Made by a program: the position numbers and the translations under genes. Source: Merluccius polli (Eukaryota; Chordata; Actinopteri; Gadiformes; Merlucciidae). From it: DNA of 64,000 nt. The notes beneath the pieces were generated by a model. That model ran no database searches and was not told the DNA's origin. It saw only the letters and a program-made list of their open reading frames with translations. The DNA lies in NCBI GenBank assembly GCA_030340625.1, contig JAOPHQ010001137.1, positions 346,001 to 410,000 of the forward strand. The letters are read 5' to 3'. The number at the start of each line of letters is the position of its first letter. The stretch's first letter is position 1. This document shows positions 45,254 to 57,985 of the stretch, piece by piece.

Positions 45254-45360
45254 AAACCAGATTATATATTTCAGAAGGTACACAAGCCAGATTGTACACG
45301 GCTCTGTTGGACTGGCTTGTGTACCTGCTGAAATATAGAAATATACAATAAATCTGGTTT
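45254..45360. repeat. Imperfect foldback repeat
   Basis: The left arm (AAACCAGATTATATATTTCAG, then GGTACACAAGCCAG) pairs with the right arm (CTGGCTTGTGTACC, then CTGAAATATA ... AATCTGGTTT). The right arm has a 12-base insertion. It lies 24 bp from the hairpin at 45193. Confidence 0.88.
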
Positions 45361-46287
45361 CTATGGTTTAGCAATGACATACAATCCATCATTGTACAAT
45401 TACATATAGCTAAATAAAATGAAAAATATGGACTCAAATATTGAAGGCTGGCTGAACCCCCAGTTAAGTGTATTTCATGCGTTAATACAAAACTCATCTC
45501 ATATATATCATATAATCTAGAATCTCATATAATCTCACCTGCTAGCATATGGCTTTCTATCTTCCTATCTTTCTATCTATCTTCCTTGACATCCCTTTGA
45601 CTGCCAATAGAGATCATATCTTGATACATGTTGTGATAAATATATGCTGATACTTTTATTGCAATGCAAAACATCTTTATTTTACAGATAAAATGCATAT
45701 ATCATATATCTCAGCATGTTTTGTGTAGTTTCTAATTCCTCAAAGTCCGAAAGACAAGTCATGGTGACATACCCTCAAAATGCATGATAAACTACTATTC
45801 AGATATACGAATGTATTCAATGCTGATTGTATATATACAAAAGATGTGTTGCATTGTAATAAAAAAAAATCCAGCATATATTTATGTTCTCCATTGATAA
45901 ACCATATGGGTGGGCGGATCGATTGTTCATGTTTGCACATTCAATTCACAATAATAAAAACAATGTTTGTGATTTGCATTTAAAAATGTCCTGTGTTTTA
46001 ACATGCATGTGATTAATTAATTAACAATGGAAAGCAAATTGCTCGCTACATTCAAGCAGTTGGGAATCAACCCGGGACTCAGATAGCAGGTAGAAATGCT
46101 ATTCCACCACTCACTTTACGATGATTAGTAGCCTAACCTTTGGCAAATCATTTAATGAAAATGACTATTGATGATGATTTCTCCTCATAAATCATGACAC
46201 ACTTCTCTCCCCTACATGGAAGTACATAAGCCGCTTTTAATAAGAACAAAATATCCGTATCGATATCGGCGATTCTGGCCCTGTATT
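45361..46287. other. Noncoding interval
   Basis: AT-rich; no gene or complete repeat is recognised. A short TCTATCTTCC repeat lies near 45560-45590. Confidence 0.45.
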
Positions 46288-46296
46288 ACGTGGTAT

Positions 46297-46847
46297 TAGC
46301 CTCGTGAGACCAGCCTGATCTCGCGAGCTCCATGATATTCCACTCACAGTTCAGACTGGCATTACACGACGGAGATCATTTGGAGCCGATCGCCAAACGA
46401 GCAGCCAATCGGCGTTGGTTTTGAGGCGGGTTCAAGTGCGACGCAATGAGGAGCGACTCTGTCTTCAGTCTAAACAACATGGCGGCTTCCGCGGATGTGA
46501 TCGAGATGCGCGCAGTTATCGAGCAAGTTTTAGCAGAATTAGAGAGTATTCCTTCTCTAAAATATGAGCAAAAAGCGGCACTGGAGGCTTTTCTCGGAGG
46601 AAAAGATGCTTTTGCCCTTCTCCCGACTGGTTTCGGCAAGAGTTTAATCATGATGAGCTTGCCTCGACACTGTTATCACGTCATACGCTTAGTTGATCTG
46701 ATTGGTTGATTTGGCCCGTCAATCACCAACATAGGCAGATGGTTTATCCAATCAGCAACCAGTATTTTCGCACCCTCCCAAAGGCTCTCCAACGGAACGA
46801 TTCCAGATGGAAATGCTGAGCCAACGCGAATCATTCCAGTCAGGTTA
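46297..46847 (+). mobile_element. Helicase-start DNA element B, 551 bp
   Basis: Starts TAGCCTCGTGAGACC and ends CCAGTCAGGTTA, flanked by the exact 9-bp duplication ACGTGGTAT (46288-46296, 46848-46856). The plus strand carries a helicase-like opening segment (46479-46680). It is a relative of element A in the opposite orientation. Confidence 0.82.
46479..46680 (+). pseudogene. RecQ-like helicase N-terminal fragment with Walker A (element B)
   Basis: From MAASADV at 46479 the frame runs through ESIPSLKYEQKAALEAFL and GGKDAFALLPTGFGKSLI. TGFGKS is a Walker A motif I in the LPTGFGKS form typical of RecQ-type SF2 helicases. The frame then leaves helicase-like sequence and stops at 46707. This is the first coding segment of an element-encoded helicase retained in a non-autonomous copy. 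Confidence 0.75.
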
Positions 46848-46856
46848 ACGTGGTAT

Positions 46857-47163
46857 CGGATCGAAACCAAATTTTGCAATATCGCCCAGTCCACCCCTCA
46901 GCGGCAGCGCCGGGCTGGTAAACGAGCCAGTCGATTGTCCAATCACCGAGCTGGGACTTAGTTATTCAGTCTTGGCAGTGGGGGCCTCTGCTGGTCACTA
47001 AAAAGAACAAGAAAAAGTACAATTTCAGAAGAAATTGTGGTGTGCAACTTGCTGAAAATAAAGTTTTTAGTACCCGTTATATTAGAATGAAGTGAAGTAG
47101 TAGTGTAGTTTATCAGTATAGCAACTTAATATATAGCTTAATAATGTAGTAGGTTATATTTGC

Positions 47164-47243
<80 letters not shown>

Positions 47244-47829
47244 GTGTGTGTGTGTGTGTCAGACAGTATTCAACATGCCTGCCTATAACAATTAGACAAG
47301 CCTATAATCAAAGGAGGAAAATCTCTAGTTGCAAAAGTGTATACTAAAGTGGTTAAAAGTATAAACACCATGGCTAAGATATCCGATATGAGCAATCGTT
47401 GTGAGGAGATCGACATTTTGATGTACAGTCCTATGTTTATGGGGTTGTACGAACCTTTGGATGTAGTGACAGTTTATAGAAGGGAATAGACAAATCCCAC
47501 AAAAACTAATCCTATGTGTATATAACAGCTTAGAGTCATTGCATAGACTTTTGGATAGTAAGGTGTTGGATAGTATGCTGTGGTCTTTTATGACACTGCA
47601 GCTTAAAAACATTGGCACATTCATGCTCAGGGGTTTTGTAGTCTGGGATTTTCCAAGGTATGATCTTATAAATGTTAAATATTGGCCATTAATGAGCTGT
47701 TTTTATTGCAATTTCAGCTTGCAATTTCAGCACTTTACCTACTTGTTTTATGTTAAAGAATGTTATATAATGCACTTTAAACAAAACCATGTAATGGCTT
47801 TAAGTTTCTTTTAAGGAGCTTTAATGTAA
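46857..47829. other. Noncoding interval with (GT)n
   Basis: No gene is seen. A GT microsatellite of about 95 bp lies at 47165-47258. Confidence 0.5.
47165..47258. repeat. (GT)n microsatellite
   Basis: Nearly uninterrupted GT dinucleotides. Confidence 0.97.
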
Positions 47830-48790
47830 CAATGACCCCGAGTTTTAAAAATGGGTACTGCAGTCCAAATTCACAATATTGGAGAGTTGTCTCAGCCTCC
47901 CCCTCCTCCCCAGACTCTAAGCCCCGCCCCCTCCTCCCCAGACTCTAAGCCCCGCCCCCTCCTCCCCAGCTCACGCGGATCGCCAGGTTGACGACACTGA
48001 ACGAACACCAGCGAAGACGAGCCGTGTTCAACATTATATTTTATTATTTTATTTCGACAATAGCTGGGTTTCCATCCAAATGTATCGCAAATCTTAATAT
48101 AATTTTCAGAATATCGGCAAATATTAGGAGTTGGTTCATCGAGATAAGCAGTAGGTAGCGCTAATTCTCCAGTCAGGTGCCATCATACCACTGCAGAAGA
48201 AGAGGGCGCAACGCGATGACGTAATTAAAAGAGCACCAATCAAACCTCAAAACGAACCATCTAATATGGCATTTATGTGTGTTTCTTGTACTATTTCAAG
48301 GAACGTTGCAGTCTCAGATATTTTCGTCTGCCGCCATTTTTCGTCTCTCCAGTGGAGCGGAAGCTGGAGTGACATTTAAGTCACGTGACGAGCTAATCTA
48401 TACATTTACTATTTCGAAATAGAACAAGGCTTTTGAGGTCGGGTAGAATCTAGTACAATGTCATTTAATCCAGTTTGTTTGCTTGCTTCCATAGCTGCAG
48501 CACGCCGTGTTTGTGTGCCAATGTCTTTCATGTCTGGTAACCCGGGTTTCGAAATTGGCAGTGGGCGGAGTCAACTCGGAGAATAGTGAATCCCACAGGC
48601 CAAAACAAACACAGACATTCCGACCCGTAATGGAAATTTCAAAGGAGAAAATATTGGATGTAGCATTGTTGTCGGAGAAGCCAGTATTTTAAATTTAGCA
48701 TGTTTCCTTAATCTCTGATGACATATCATGGTTATTTAATGATTTAGTACAGTTAATGCGTTACATATAGACCCTTTAACACTGAAACAT
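47830..48790. repeat. Composite of fish DNA-element fragments
   Basis: A 28-bp unit (AGACTCTAAGCCCCGCCCCC) is repeated at 47912 and 47940. GCTGGGTTTCCATCCAAATG (48064) is the end of a common fish MITE whose other end is not found. Outer sequences (ATGACCCCGAG, ATATAGACCCTTTAA) suggest an enclosing element. Boundaries are uncertain. Confidence 0.45.
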
Positions 48791-49787
48791 GAAATGTGGA
48801 GTTATCTACTTTTGCCAAAAAACTAACTTTAGATTTAAACTTTTTTTTTTCTTCATATTTTTCAAAAATATTTTTGATATTACCTGGAATGCACAGTAAA
48901 AAAATATATGAAAATGAATAAAAATGGTGATATCTCTTTTTGCAAATTAACTCTTCATAACTGTATTTCTCTAGTCCAGTAGCCTACTGTAGCATGTCAA
49001 TAAATGTTAAATGATAGCAGTTTTGAAGTATTCTGCTTCTACTCAATACTAATACTAATTACTTATTTTAACATCACAATTCATGATTAATCTAAGTAAA
49101 AGTAAACAACAGTTTCTGAAGTACACACATTTTTCAATGATTCATACATGTACTTTGTATGTAAATAAAGTGCCAGAGTGCATAAACAAGCATCAAAATA
49201 GAGCTTGTTATTAAATAAAAAATGTATGGGGAAGGATGCCCCTCAGAGGTCCGGGCTAAGCGCCGAATGTCCTAAAATCCTAGAAACGCCCCTCATTGGA
49301 GTACAGCTAATTAGGCTATATTATTAGATCAGCTCTGTCAATTAAGGAACCGGTTTTTTTCCTCTCAGGACCTCTCAGGGCACTTGATGTAGGATTAAGT
49401 AACTTGTGTAATGAGATTTTAATCAAATTCTGATTAAAAAAAAAACATTCAAAATTGTTACAGACAGTAAATCGGCTTATCCACACACTTCCACAATCTT
49501 TGAGAACAGCTGATGTAATAAATTACCATCTATTTATTTTTCCTCCATCAATCCCATAAAGTGTGTTATAGAACTTAATTTATCTCAACGCCTTTATGTG
49601 TTTGAAAACGATGATTAAATAGGCTATAGGTAAAGTTGCCTTGTTTGTGTTCCATTATGTCATCCAGGAGACAGGAGTTTTAGGCTGGGTCCAAGGCACA
49701 TCAACACCACACACGATATATGTAGCCATGTATGTGAAGTATTTAGCTCAAGTAAGTGGAGGCCTACTTTTCTAAGCCCAACTTACT
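48791..49787. other. Noncoding interval
   Basis: AT-rich. A phrase at 49240-49310 (GGGCTAAGCGCCGAATGTCC) resembles an hAT-type repeat. No gene. Confidence 0.4.
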
Positions 49788-49975
49788 ATATATTTGTATC
49801 TATTTATAGAACCGAATATACATTTTTGATACCTCCAAGACAGTACATATGCATGTCTATGGTAATTTGGAAAAAAGTTTTGATTTTGACAACATCAATG
49901 TCATCGAAAGCGATTTTCCCCTAAAACATTTGGGTCCTCCCTGTCCCTAGTGATCCTACACCCATGTTACAAACC
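49788..49975 (+). repeat. Dispersed repeat, copy 1 of 2
   Basis: Matches 51678-51885 over about 190 bp (TATATTTGTATCTATTTATAG, CATGGTAATTTGGAAA-like, AAAGCGATT, GTCCCTAGTG.ATCCTACRCCC). Probably an hAT-type MITE fragment. Confidence 0.75.
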
Positions 49976-51677
49976 ATGCTACTACTATCTTACTAGTGGA
50001 ACAATAAATAGTGCTTACTTAGCAATAATAAGTGTTTATATAGTAGTAAACAAGGAAGTCAGAATATTATTATAATATACTAATCAATGCAGAAAACTGT
50101 ATATCGTCCTAGTGGAAATGGACGCGTTCCCTGTCAGGATCGATTGGTTTTAAAAGTTTAAAGAGGAGGACTTGAATCACTCCAATTTATGGCTTTTTGA
50201 GGCAGCTACAGGTTGGCTGTAACCTTTGCATTTACTGCTGCCATTTGTTTATGGTCCAGGTTAATTTATTATTTATGTCTCTTTGCTTTTGGAGGCACAA
50301 ACCTAAAATTGCCTATATTACTTTTCATGAAATTAGTGTTTCTTGTATGAAAAATCTTTTTAACAAAATATCATCATGTTCTTGCAATTGATACAGATAA
50401 TGACTTATTGCTAATTGATGTTTTGAACTGATGTGATGACTTCAGTAAAACAAGATTAATTGTAAGCAGCAAAACAAGTGTTTGCTCATACAACAGGTTA
50501 AATACATTTATTTTGATATGTTTCTATTCTTATTTACAGGTCACTTCCTCATTGTATCTTAACTTGATACTCCCACCACTGAAGGTAAGGACAAATAAAG
50601 AGTAAATCTTTGCACTCTAAGATAAAAACGTAATAAATCTTCCACCATGGCAATTAGCCCAAATCATACATTCACACGCATTTCAACACATCTGTGCACT
50701 GTTTCACCATGTGTGGCAGTAAAAGTGAAGAGAGAAAATCATATGGGAAAATCACCTTTCACCCTTTGAGGTGTCCACAGACACCGGGACCACCTTGATC
50801 CATGTGAAGTATGTCTCCAAACTGTGTAGATGTTCGTGTTTTCAATCAAATACAATACTTGGCATGATCTAACAGTCTCTGGCTGCCAACAGGCTGGTCT
50901 CTTGGGCTGCTGAAATCACTGCATGTGCGTGCTTCCCTCACCCCTTCAACCATGTCAGTGGCTTCAATGAAGTATAATTACAGTTAATGACCAGTGTCAT
51001 CAGCACAGTTCATCAGTAGAGCCCATACTCAGGGCGCCAACAAGACAAGACAAAGCATAGTGTTGTTGGCTGGTAATGCAGAGATTTCCATTAATCACCA
51101 TTCAGGCACGGGCATTGGATCCACTTGGGTGTCCACGTTTAAAAATCCTGTTTTTCCCTATTTTAAAATAAAAGGTTTTAGTGAAAATCGCATTTGATGA
51201 CATTTGACAACATGAAATATCATCAAATTAAAACTTATTTCCAAATTACCACATGCATGGGCACTGTCTCAGAGGTATCACAAAAAAGGAAAGAAAAAAG
51301 GAAAAAAATTACTTGATAATGCTTCCTATGCCCTTGCATTCAGGATCTCATTCTGTTGCTTTTCATATTACCATTCAACCTGGTGAAATAATCTTTTGTG
51401 CAATGGTGTTGGTCTGTGGCATGAAATCTACTTACACAAAAAGAGCATGTTTGGAAAGAAGCTTGTACCTTTATGAAGATGAAGTCGAGAAAAGGAATCT
51501 TATAGTCTCATAAATAATAGGAGGCATTATCAAGGGGGCAACCTATAACTGGGTCTGAAAAATGTCACAATGTAATGTAATTTTCCTGCATTTACACACC
51601 CTTTCAGGTATGTATTAATTTTCTAGCAAGACAAGAGAGTGACAAGTAAAATGTAATATTTCCTCTCTTTTTTACTG
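49976..51677. other. Noncoding interval 3' of egr2
   Basis: No gene or complete repeat is recognised. 50690-51060 looks less repetitive and could include conserved regulatory sequence, which cannot be told without alignment. Confidence 0.4.
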
Positions 51678-51885
51678 ACTATATATTTGTATTTATCTAT
51701 GCCTATTTATAGCACCCATATATACATTTTGGATGCCTCCGAGAAATGCATGTCCATGGTAATTTGGAAAGAAGTTTAGATTTTTACATTTTCATCAAAA
51801 GCGATTGTAACAACATTTTCACCAAAACATTGTATTTTCATATCCCCCCGTCCCTAGTGGATCCTACGCCCGTGTAACAAGCCTA
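51678..51885 (+). repeat. Dispersed repeat, copy 2 of 2
   Basis: Partner of 49788-49975, same orientation, ending CCGTCCCTAGTGGATCCTAC. Confidence 0.75.
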
Positions 51886-52956
51886 CCTACTACAAGAATT
51901 TGATAATTCAAATCTTATATTTGTGTTGTGATTTACTGTATTATGAACTTTTGAGCTTTTTCGTACGCAAACTAGTTAGTATGTCCTGTGAATTGTTCCA
52001 CTTTCAATTGTATTTGTGTTCGTAGCATTAAAGTGAGTGGGTAAGCGCCCATCAGTTTGAGTCAGAAATGACGCAACATGGAATTTACCCGTTTTTATTT
52101 TTCCAACAACAGCACACATGTGTGGAAGTAATATGTTTGTCGTCGATATGGTATGCTCTCTTGCGTGCGATGGATGTAACATTAAACATTGAAATTTGGA
52201 AGCATATCCTTAGAATTCAACACCACAATGTGAAATGCTTTGTATGGGACTGTATTACATAATTATTGAACTGAGCGCATATTTCATGTCTTTTAAAATA
52301 ACCACAGGACAGGACAAAGTGAAGTCGTTATATAAGTTCAAGTTATTAACATTCCACATTATATTCCACAGTAGTTGTACACGTAAACCAACACTTTGCG
52401 TTAACACGAAAACATTTTGTACAAAAATATATGTTCAACATTTCTATAGGAATGACAAATGTAGGCCTACATTGTATGTGGAGCGTCCTTGAATCTGTTA
52501 CCTTAAAAAAAAAAGACAAGTAGAACAAGGGAGCGGGGGTAGCAATCATCAAATATGTTAGGATGAACACTTCAATAACTTAAAACACATTTCCCTTTCA
52601 AACTATTATTGCAGTTATTTCACATCATAACGCGCAGCTTTGGTGCGCGCAAGTTGAATAAATATCTTCTTTTAATATAACAGCCCTTACTGTTATGAAT
52701 TACTGGCTGGGGAGCCTATACTAGTAGAGACAAAAGTGCTTAAAAGGGCCACATATCGCGAAGGGCCTCCCGTCGGAACCACGAGAGTGGAAACGTTTGA
52801 GAACCGTCCTGGAGCGTGCGCGAGCGCGCATTCCCCGGCCTGTTCATTCAGGTAATTTACCCCGGTTTGCGTTGTTCGTACCCAATGTTATATTATTTGA
52901 AGTTCACAACAAAATTCAACTTTTAGAATAGTTTGTTGATTTTGTCTGGTGTGACC
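51886..52956. other. egr2 3' flank
   Basis: The 3' UTR of egr2 (minus strand) begins at 52956. Candidate minus-strand signals are ATTAAA near 52671 and AATAAA near 52094. Neither can be confirmed. Confidence 0.4.
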
Positions 52957-54619
52957 CTAAGAACAAATCCCCGTATTGCCGACCATGCCACCGGAGGACC
53001 GGTCCAGACTCGAGCTGTTTGACGATGATGAAGATGACGACGAGGAAACAGTGGAGGACTTTCTCTCTTTCTGCCGCAGATGAATCTTTGTGTGTCTCTT
53101 CCTCTCGTCACTCCGCGCAAACTTGCGTCCGCAGAAGTCACATGCGAACGGCTTCTCCCCGGTGTGCGTGCGGATGTGCGTGGTGAGGTGGTCGCTGCGG
53201 CTGAAGTTGCGCATGCAGATCCGACACTGGAAGGGCTTGTGGCCCGTGTGGATGCGGATGTGTCTGGTCAACTCGTCGGACCGAGAGAACCGCCGGTCGC
53301 AGCCCTCGGCGGGGCAGGGGTACGGTCGCTCGTGGATGGGCGTCTTGCTGGGTCTGTTCGGGTACTTTCTCGGTCTCAGAATGGGCCTGAGAGGCAGGTT
53401 CTGCGGACTGTATGCAGAGGGAAGCCTCGGTGGCCCTCCCTCGGAGCCGCTTCCACCCGGACCCCCTAACGTATAGTTCCTGATAGTGTTTAGTGGGGTC
53501 AACGGCGGTGGCACGCGGAAGGAGTCGAGCGGGCACGGGCCGAACGGCTTCCTCTCCGGGATGGTTGCCGCCTGCATCTCCCGCTGGCACGCCGGCGGGA
53601 AGAAGGTGGAGTAGTCGGACACGATGGGGAACAACCCGGGCGCGTCTGAGCAGGTGGGGGGCTTCGGGGAGGAGTAAGACGGCGGCGGGTAAGAGGAGGA
53701 AATGTGGCAGGTGGAGGTGGACAAGAACGCCGAAGGGTCCTGGTAGAGCTCCCCGCAGCCGGAGGAGGAGTAGGGGGGAGGAGGGGAGTACAGGTGGTGG
53801 TGGTGGTGGTGGTGGTCCATCTCTCCTTGGCTCTGCCCTGCCGCCACAGTGCAGCTCAGAGGTCCACCGGAGTAGTGGTGGGGAGATCCGGCGGAGGCTG
53901 GAGAGGAAGAGACGGAAGAAGAGGGAGGAGGAGGAGGAGGAGGCATGCCGAAGATGCCTGCCGAGACGATGTTGATAACTCCCTCTGGGTTCCAGTTGCT
54001 GGGGTACTGGGAGGGGTCGATCGAGAACTTCCCCATGTAGGTGAAGGTCTGGTTGCGGTGTGAAGAGGGCTGAGTGAAGCCGCTGCTGGAGTAAGGAGAA
54101 AGGTCCAGGGAGCGTTTCTCTGCAGCCATCGTGTCTCCGTGCATCAGTCCATCTGCAGCACCATGGGAGAAAGGGGAACTAGTAGTCAAACCACAACCTT
54201 TGTGAAAACATCCATTCATTCAAATTCGGTCAACATCCAGTTGGTGAGCGTCAGCTAAACTTCTGACCCAAATGCGTGTTTAGCTGCATGCACTGTGACT
54301 CTGAAACGTAGGCCTATAGTAGGCCTATGTTATGAGATTATGAGATATGTTACGCGGCATACAAGCAATACGAATGTTAGGCTACAGAAAACATATGAAT
54401 ACATAATACTGACTATATTCACTTGTCTTTCATTACACGGACTCCATCCTTACCTGTTGCTCCGTTCATGTGGTCGTAATGTCCTCCCATGTCGCTGTTG
54501 GGGAACACAGCGACCGAGGTCGGTATCGTTGCCATCTCATCCACCGAATAAACGGTCTCAGATGGATGGACGAATCCCCCGAGACTCACTGGGACTTTCT
54601 CCAAAGTTTTAGCCGTCAT
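52957..54619 (-). CDS. egr2: Early growth response protein 2 (Krox20)
   Basis: Two coding exons: 54619-54454 (ACAG|GTAAGG donor) and 54152-52957 (CTGCAG acceptor), phase 1, 453 residues. EGR2 is a nuclear DNA-binding activator/repressor for hindbrain segments 3/5 and Schwann-cell myelination. The N-terminus MTAKTLEKVPVSLGGFVHP and the block RNQTFTYMGKFSID match the family. The NAB-binding R1 region has Ile279 in NTIRNYTLGG. Three C2H2 fingers (Cys335-His357, Cys365-His385, Cys393-His413) carry RSDELTR, RSDHLTT and RSDERKR, reading GCGTGGGCG-type sites. Odd: seven His (169-175) fall in the region that is DHLY in mammals, plus a Pro run (126-132) and a Ser run near the C-terminus. It converges with ado, as in other vertebrates. 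Fish have egr2a and egr2b; I cannot decide which this is. Confidence 0.97.
54153..54453 (-). other. egr2: egr2 intron (301 bp)
   Basis: Bounded by GTAAGG and CTGCAG on the minus strand. Its position, after the MNGAT codons, is the conserved single-intron position of EGR genes. Confidence 0.93.
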
Positions 54620-54840
54620 TGTCAGGGGCTACCGGTCCCGCAATTCAGACACTCCGAAACAAAGTGTTGGCCGACAACTTTATTCCCAAGGCTACCCCTT
54701 TAACACTGTTTTAGACTCTGTGGTGGTATCATTGGAGAACCCTGATAATATCACACGTCGTAATGAGAAGATGCTGCTGTGATGGAGAGGAGGTGCGAAC
54801 ACAGACAGTTCTCGGGAACGGGGGCACTGGCTCTGGTTTG

Positions 54841-54941
54841 TATATATGGGAAACCTTTTGAATGCCCCGCGACGTCATTACCCATATAAGGACTGGGTAG
54901 GGGGCGGGGGGGCGGGGTTGTCTAAAAGGACCGCTAATTGG
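54841..54941 (-). promoter_or_regulatory. egr2: egr2 core promoter: TATA, CRE-like, CArG, CCAAT, GC boxes
   Basis: Reading towards the gene: CCAAT (54937-54941), GC-rich Sp1/EGR-like boxes (54901-54918), a perfect CArG box CCTTATATGG (54882-54891), a CRE-like TGACGTCG (54870-54877) and a TATA-like CATATATA (54841-54848). Transcription would start about 25-30 bp further on, near 54815, giving a 5' UTR of about 195 bp. CArG/SRE and CRE sites are the standard serum- and cAMP-response inputs of immediate-early EGR genes. Sites are seen; function is inferred from the family. Confidence 0.75.
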
Positions 54942-55795
54942 CTGCCGTGTCCCGTGACGGTATCATAGGAATAACTTGTCAATGGAGAACCCACTTCACC
55001 CAAAACGAAAATATAGCCGCGATCGGATCTGTCATATTTTCCACTCACTCTCCAAACATGATCAACTTCTATCAAACAACACACTTAATAAAACAACAAG
55101 AGCAACATCGCTCCAGTTACACCAGCATCCAGTGGCCTAGAATGAGTCCGTGTGTTTTTATTATTATTTGCAAATGTTTCCTGTCTGATCACACGTCGAT
55201 ACCACGAGAGGAATTCCGGTTGATCAATTTGAACCATAAAAGGTTTCATCCGGTGATATCAAAGAACCCCTGCCTCCATGTTTGACGAAATTCCGGAGCG
55301 TCGCATCGGAAAATGAGTCCGAGCCGCAAACACGCGTTAAATACAATGCCTTGGCAAACCACAATGACATGAGACAGGCATAATGACGGAACATATTCTT
55401 ATTTTAATTTTTTTTTACCATGAGCCTTTATTGAAATCACATGCAGAAAGTTGCGGCTGGAAGATGTGAGTCTGATTTGAATGCGTTAGGGTCCAAATAG
55501 ACATTAAGAAGCTATATCTGCGACATAGGCCTACATAGGCTTACACTAATTTATTAATTGGAAGTAGGCTTGTACATACTAAGTAGGCCTATGATATTAA
55601 TATTATTTTTACATTACATTTAGGCCTAAATCTCTGAAATAGGCTTATAGCCTACCTATTTCCGTATCTCCTTCACAAATGAAGTTTAGTTTGTGTTATT
55701 TTTTAAGCGCGTGTTAGAGGTCAGAGTGCCCTCCGGTGGCCTTCTGTGGGAGGGTCGACGACTCTCAGGTAACGGTTTCTCACGTCTCTTATTTC
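54942..55795. other. egr2 upstream noncoding DNA
   Basis: No gene is seen. Between 55500 and 55660 AGGCCTA/TAGGCCT phrases recur. Confidence 0.4.
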
Positions 55796-56527
<732 letters not shown>

Positions 56528-56529
56528 AC

Positions 56530-56531
<2 letters not shown>

Positions 56532-56572
<41 letters not shown>

Positions 56573-56580
56573 GGGGGGGG
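56532..56580. repeat. (GT)n plus poly-G
   Basis: A GT run of about 40 bp ends in a run of ten or more G. Confidence 0.93.
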
Positions 56581-56716
56581 CTGTGTGTATTAGTGTACAT
56601 TAATTAGGTACAAAAAACATTGTTTTTATTATTTCATTTTTTTTCTTTGGTCCTCCAAAGAGGCTAAATAATAAATGTGTTCCTGACAACGGGGGCATTG
56701 GCCACGGGGACTACAT

Positions 56717-56718
<2 letters not shown>

Positions 56719-56756
<38 letters not shown>
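56719..56756. repeat. (CT)n microsatellite
   Basis: Uninterrupted CT dinucleotides, about 38 bp. Confidence 0.95.
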
Positions 56757-57480
<724 letters not shown>

Positions 57481-57683
57481 GCATACACACACACTCAATA
57501 GATGAAAAAAACTCCCAACAAGTCCCGGCGGTAATGATTTGGTTAATAAATGTTGTAGGTGAGAGAGGATCCTCAGTCATGCGTGTGCATGAGCATGTGC
57601 ACATTAATGTGACATGCAGACAGCCCAGTGTTAATGTAGGGACCCTTTAAAACACCTGCAGGTCCTGAACACACATAGTAATG

Positions 57684-57704
57684 AGGCACACACATACACA
57701 CACG

Positions 57705-57755
<51 letters not shown>

Positions 57756-57780
57756 ACGCACGTGTGCATACACACACGCC

Positions 57781-57824
<44 letters not shown>

Positions 57825-57861
57825 CACACCCACGCACGTGTGCATACACACACACACACAC

Positions 57862-57904
<43 letters not shown>

Positions 57905-57985
57905 CACACACACACACACACGCGTGCATACACACACACACACGTGCACAAACACGTACACACAACACACACCACACACACACGC
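57684..57985. repeat. Interrupted (CA)n array, about 300 bp
   Basis: Long CA tract containing two near-identical interruptions (CCCACGCACGTGTGCATACACACA at about 57753 and 57830), so the array has itself partly duplicated with a 77-bp offset. Open frames through it are simple-repeat artefacts. Confidence 0.93.

Noticed and set aside
46848..46930. Right end of the helicase-start element placed near 46930 by a weak inverted match
   Set aside because: The exact 9-bp duplication ACGTGGTAT places the end at 46847; the weaker match lies outside.
53080..54063. Plus-strand open frames across egr2
   Set aside because: They are antisense shadows of the GC-rich egr2 coding exon.
52957..54219. egr2 as a single-exon gene starting at 54219
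   Set aside because: The first 22 codons of that frame are intronic and unlike EGR proteins. The GTAAGG donor at 54453 and CTGCAG acceptor at 54153 join the conserved N-terminus in phase.
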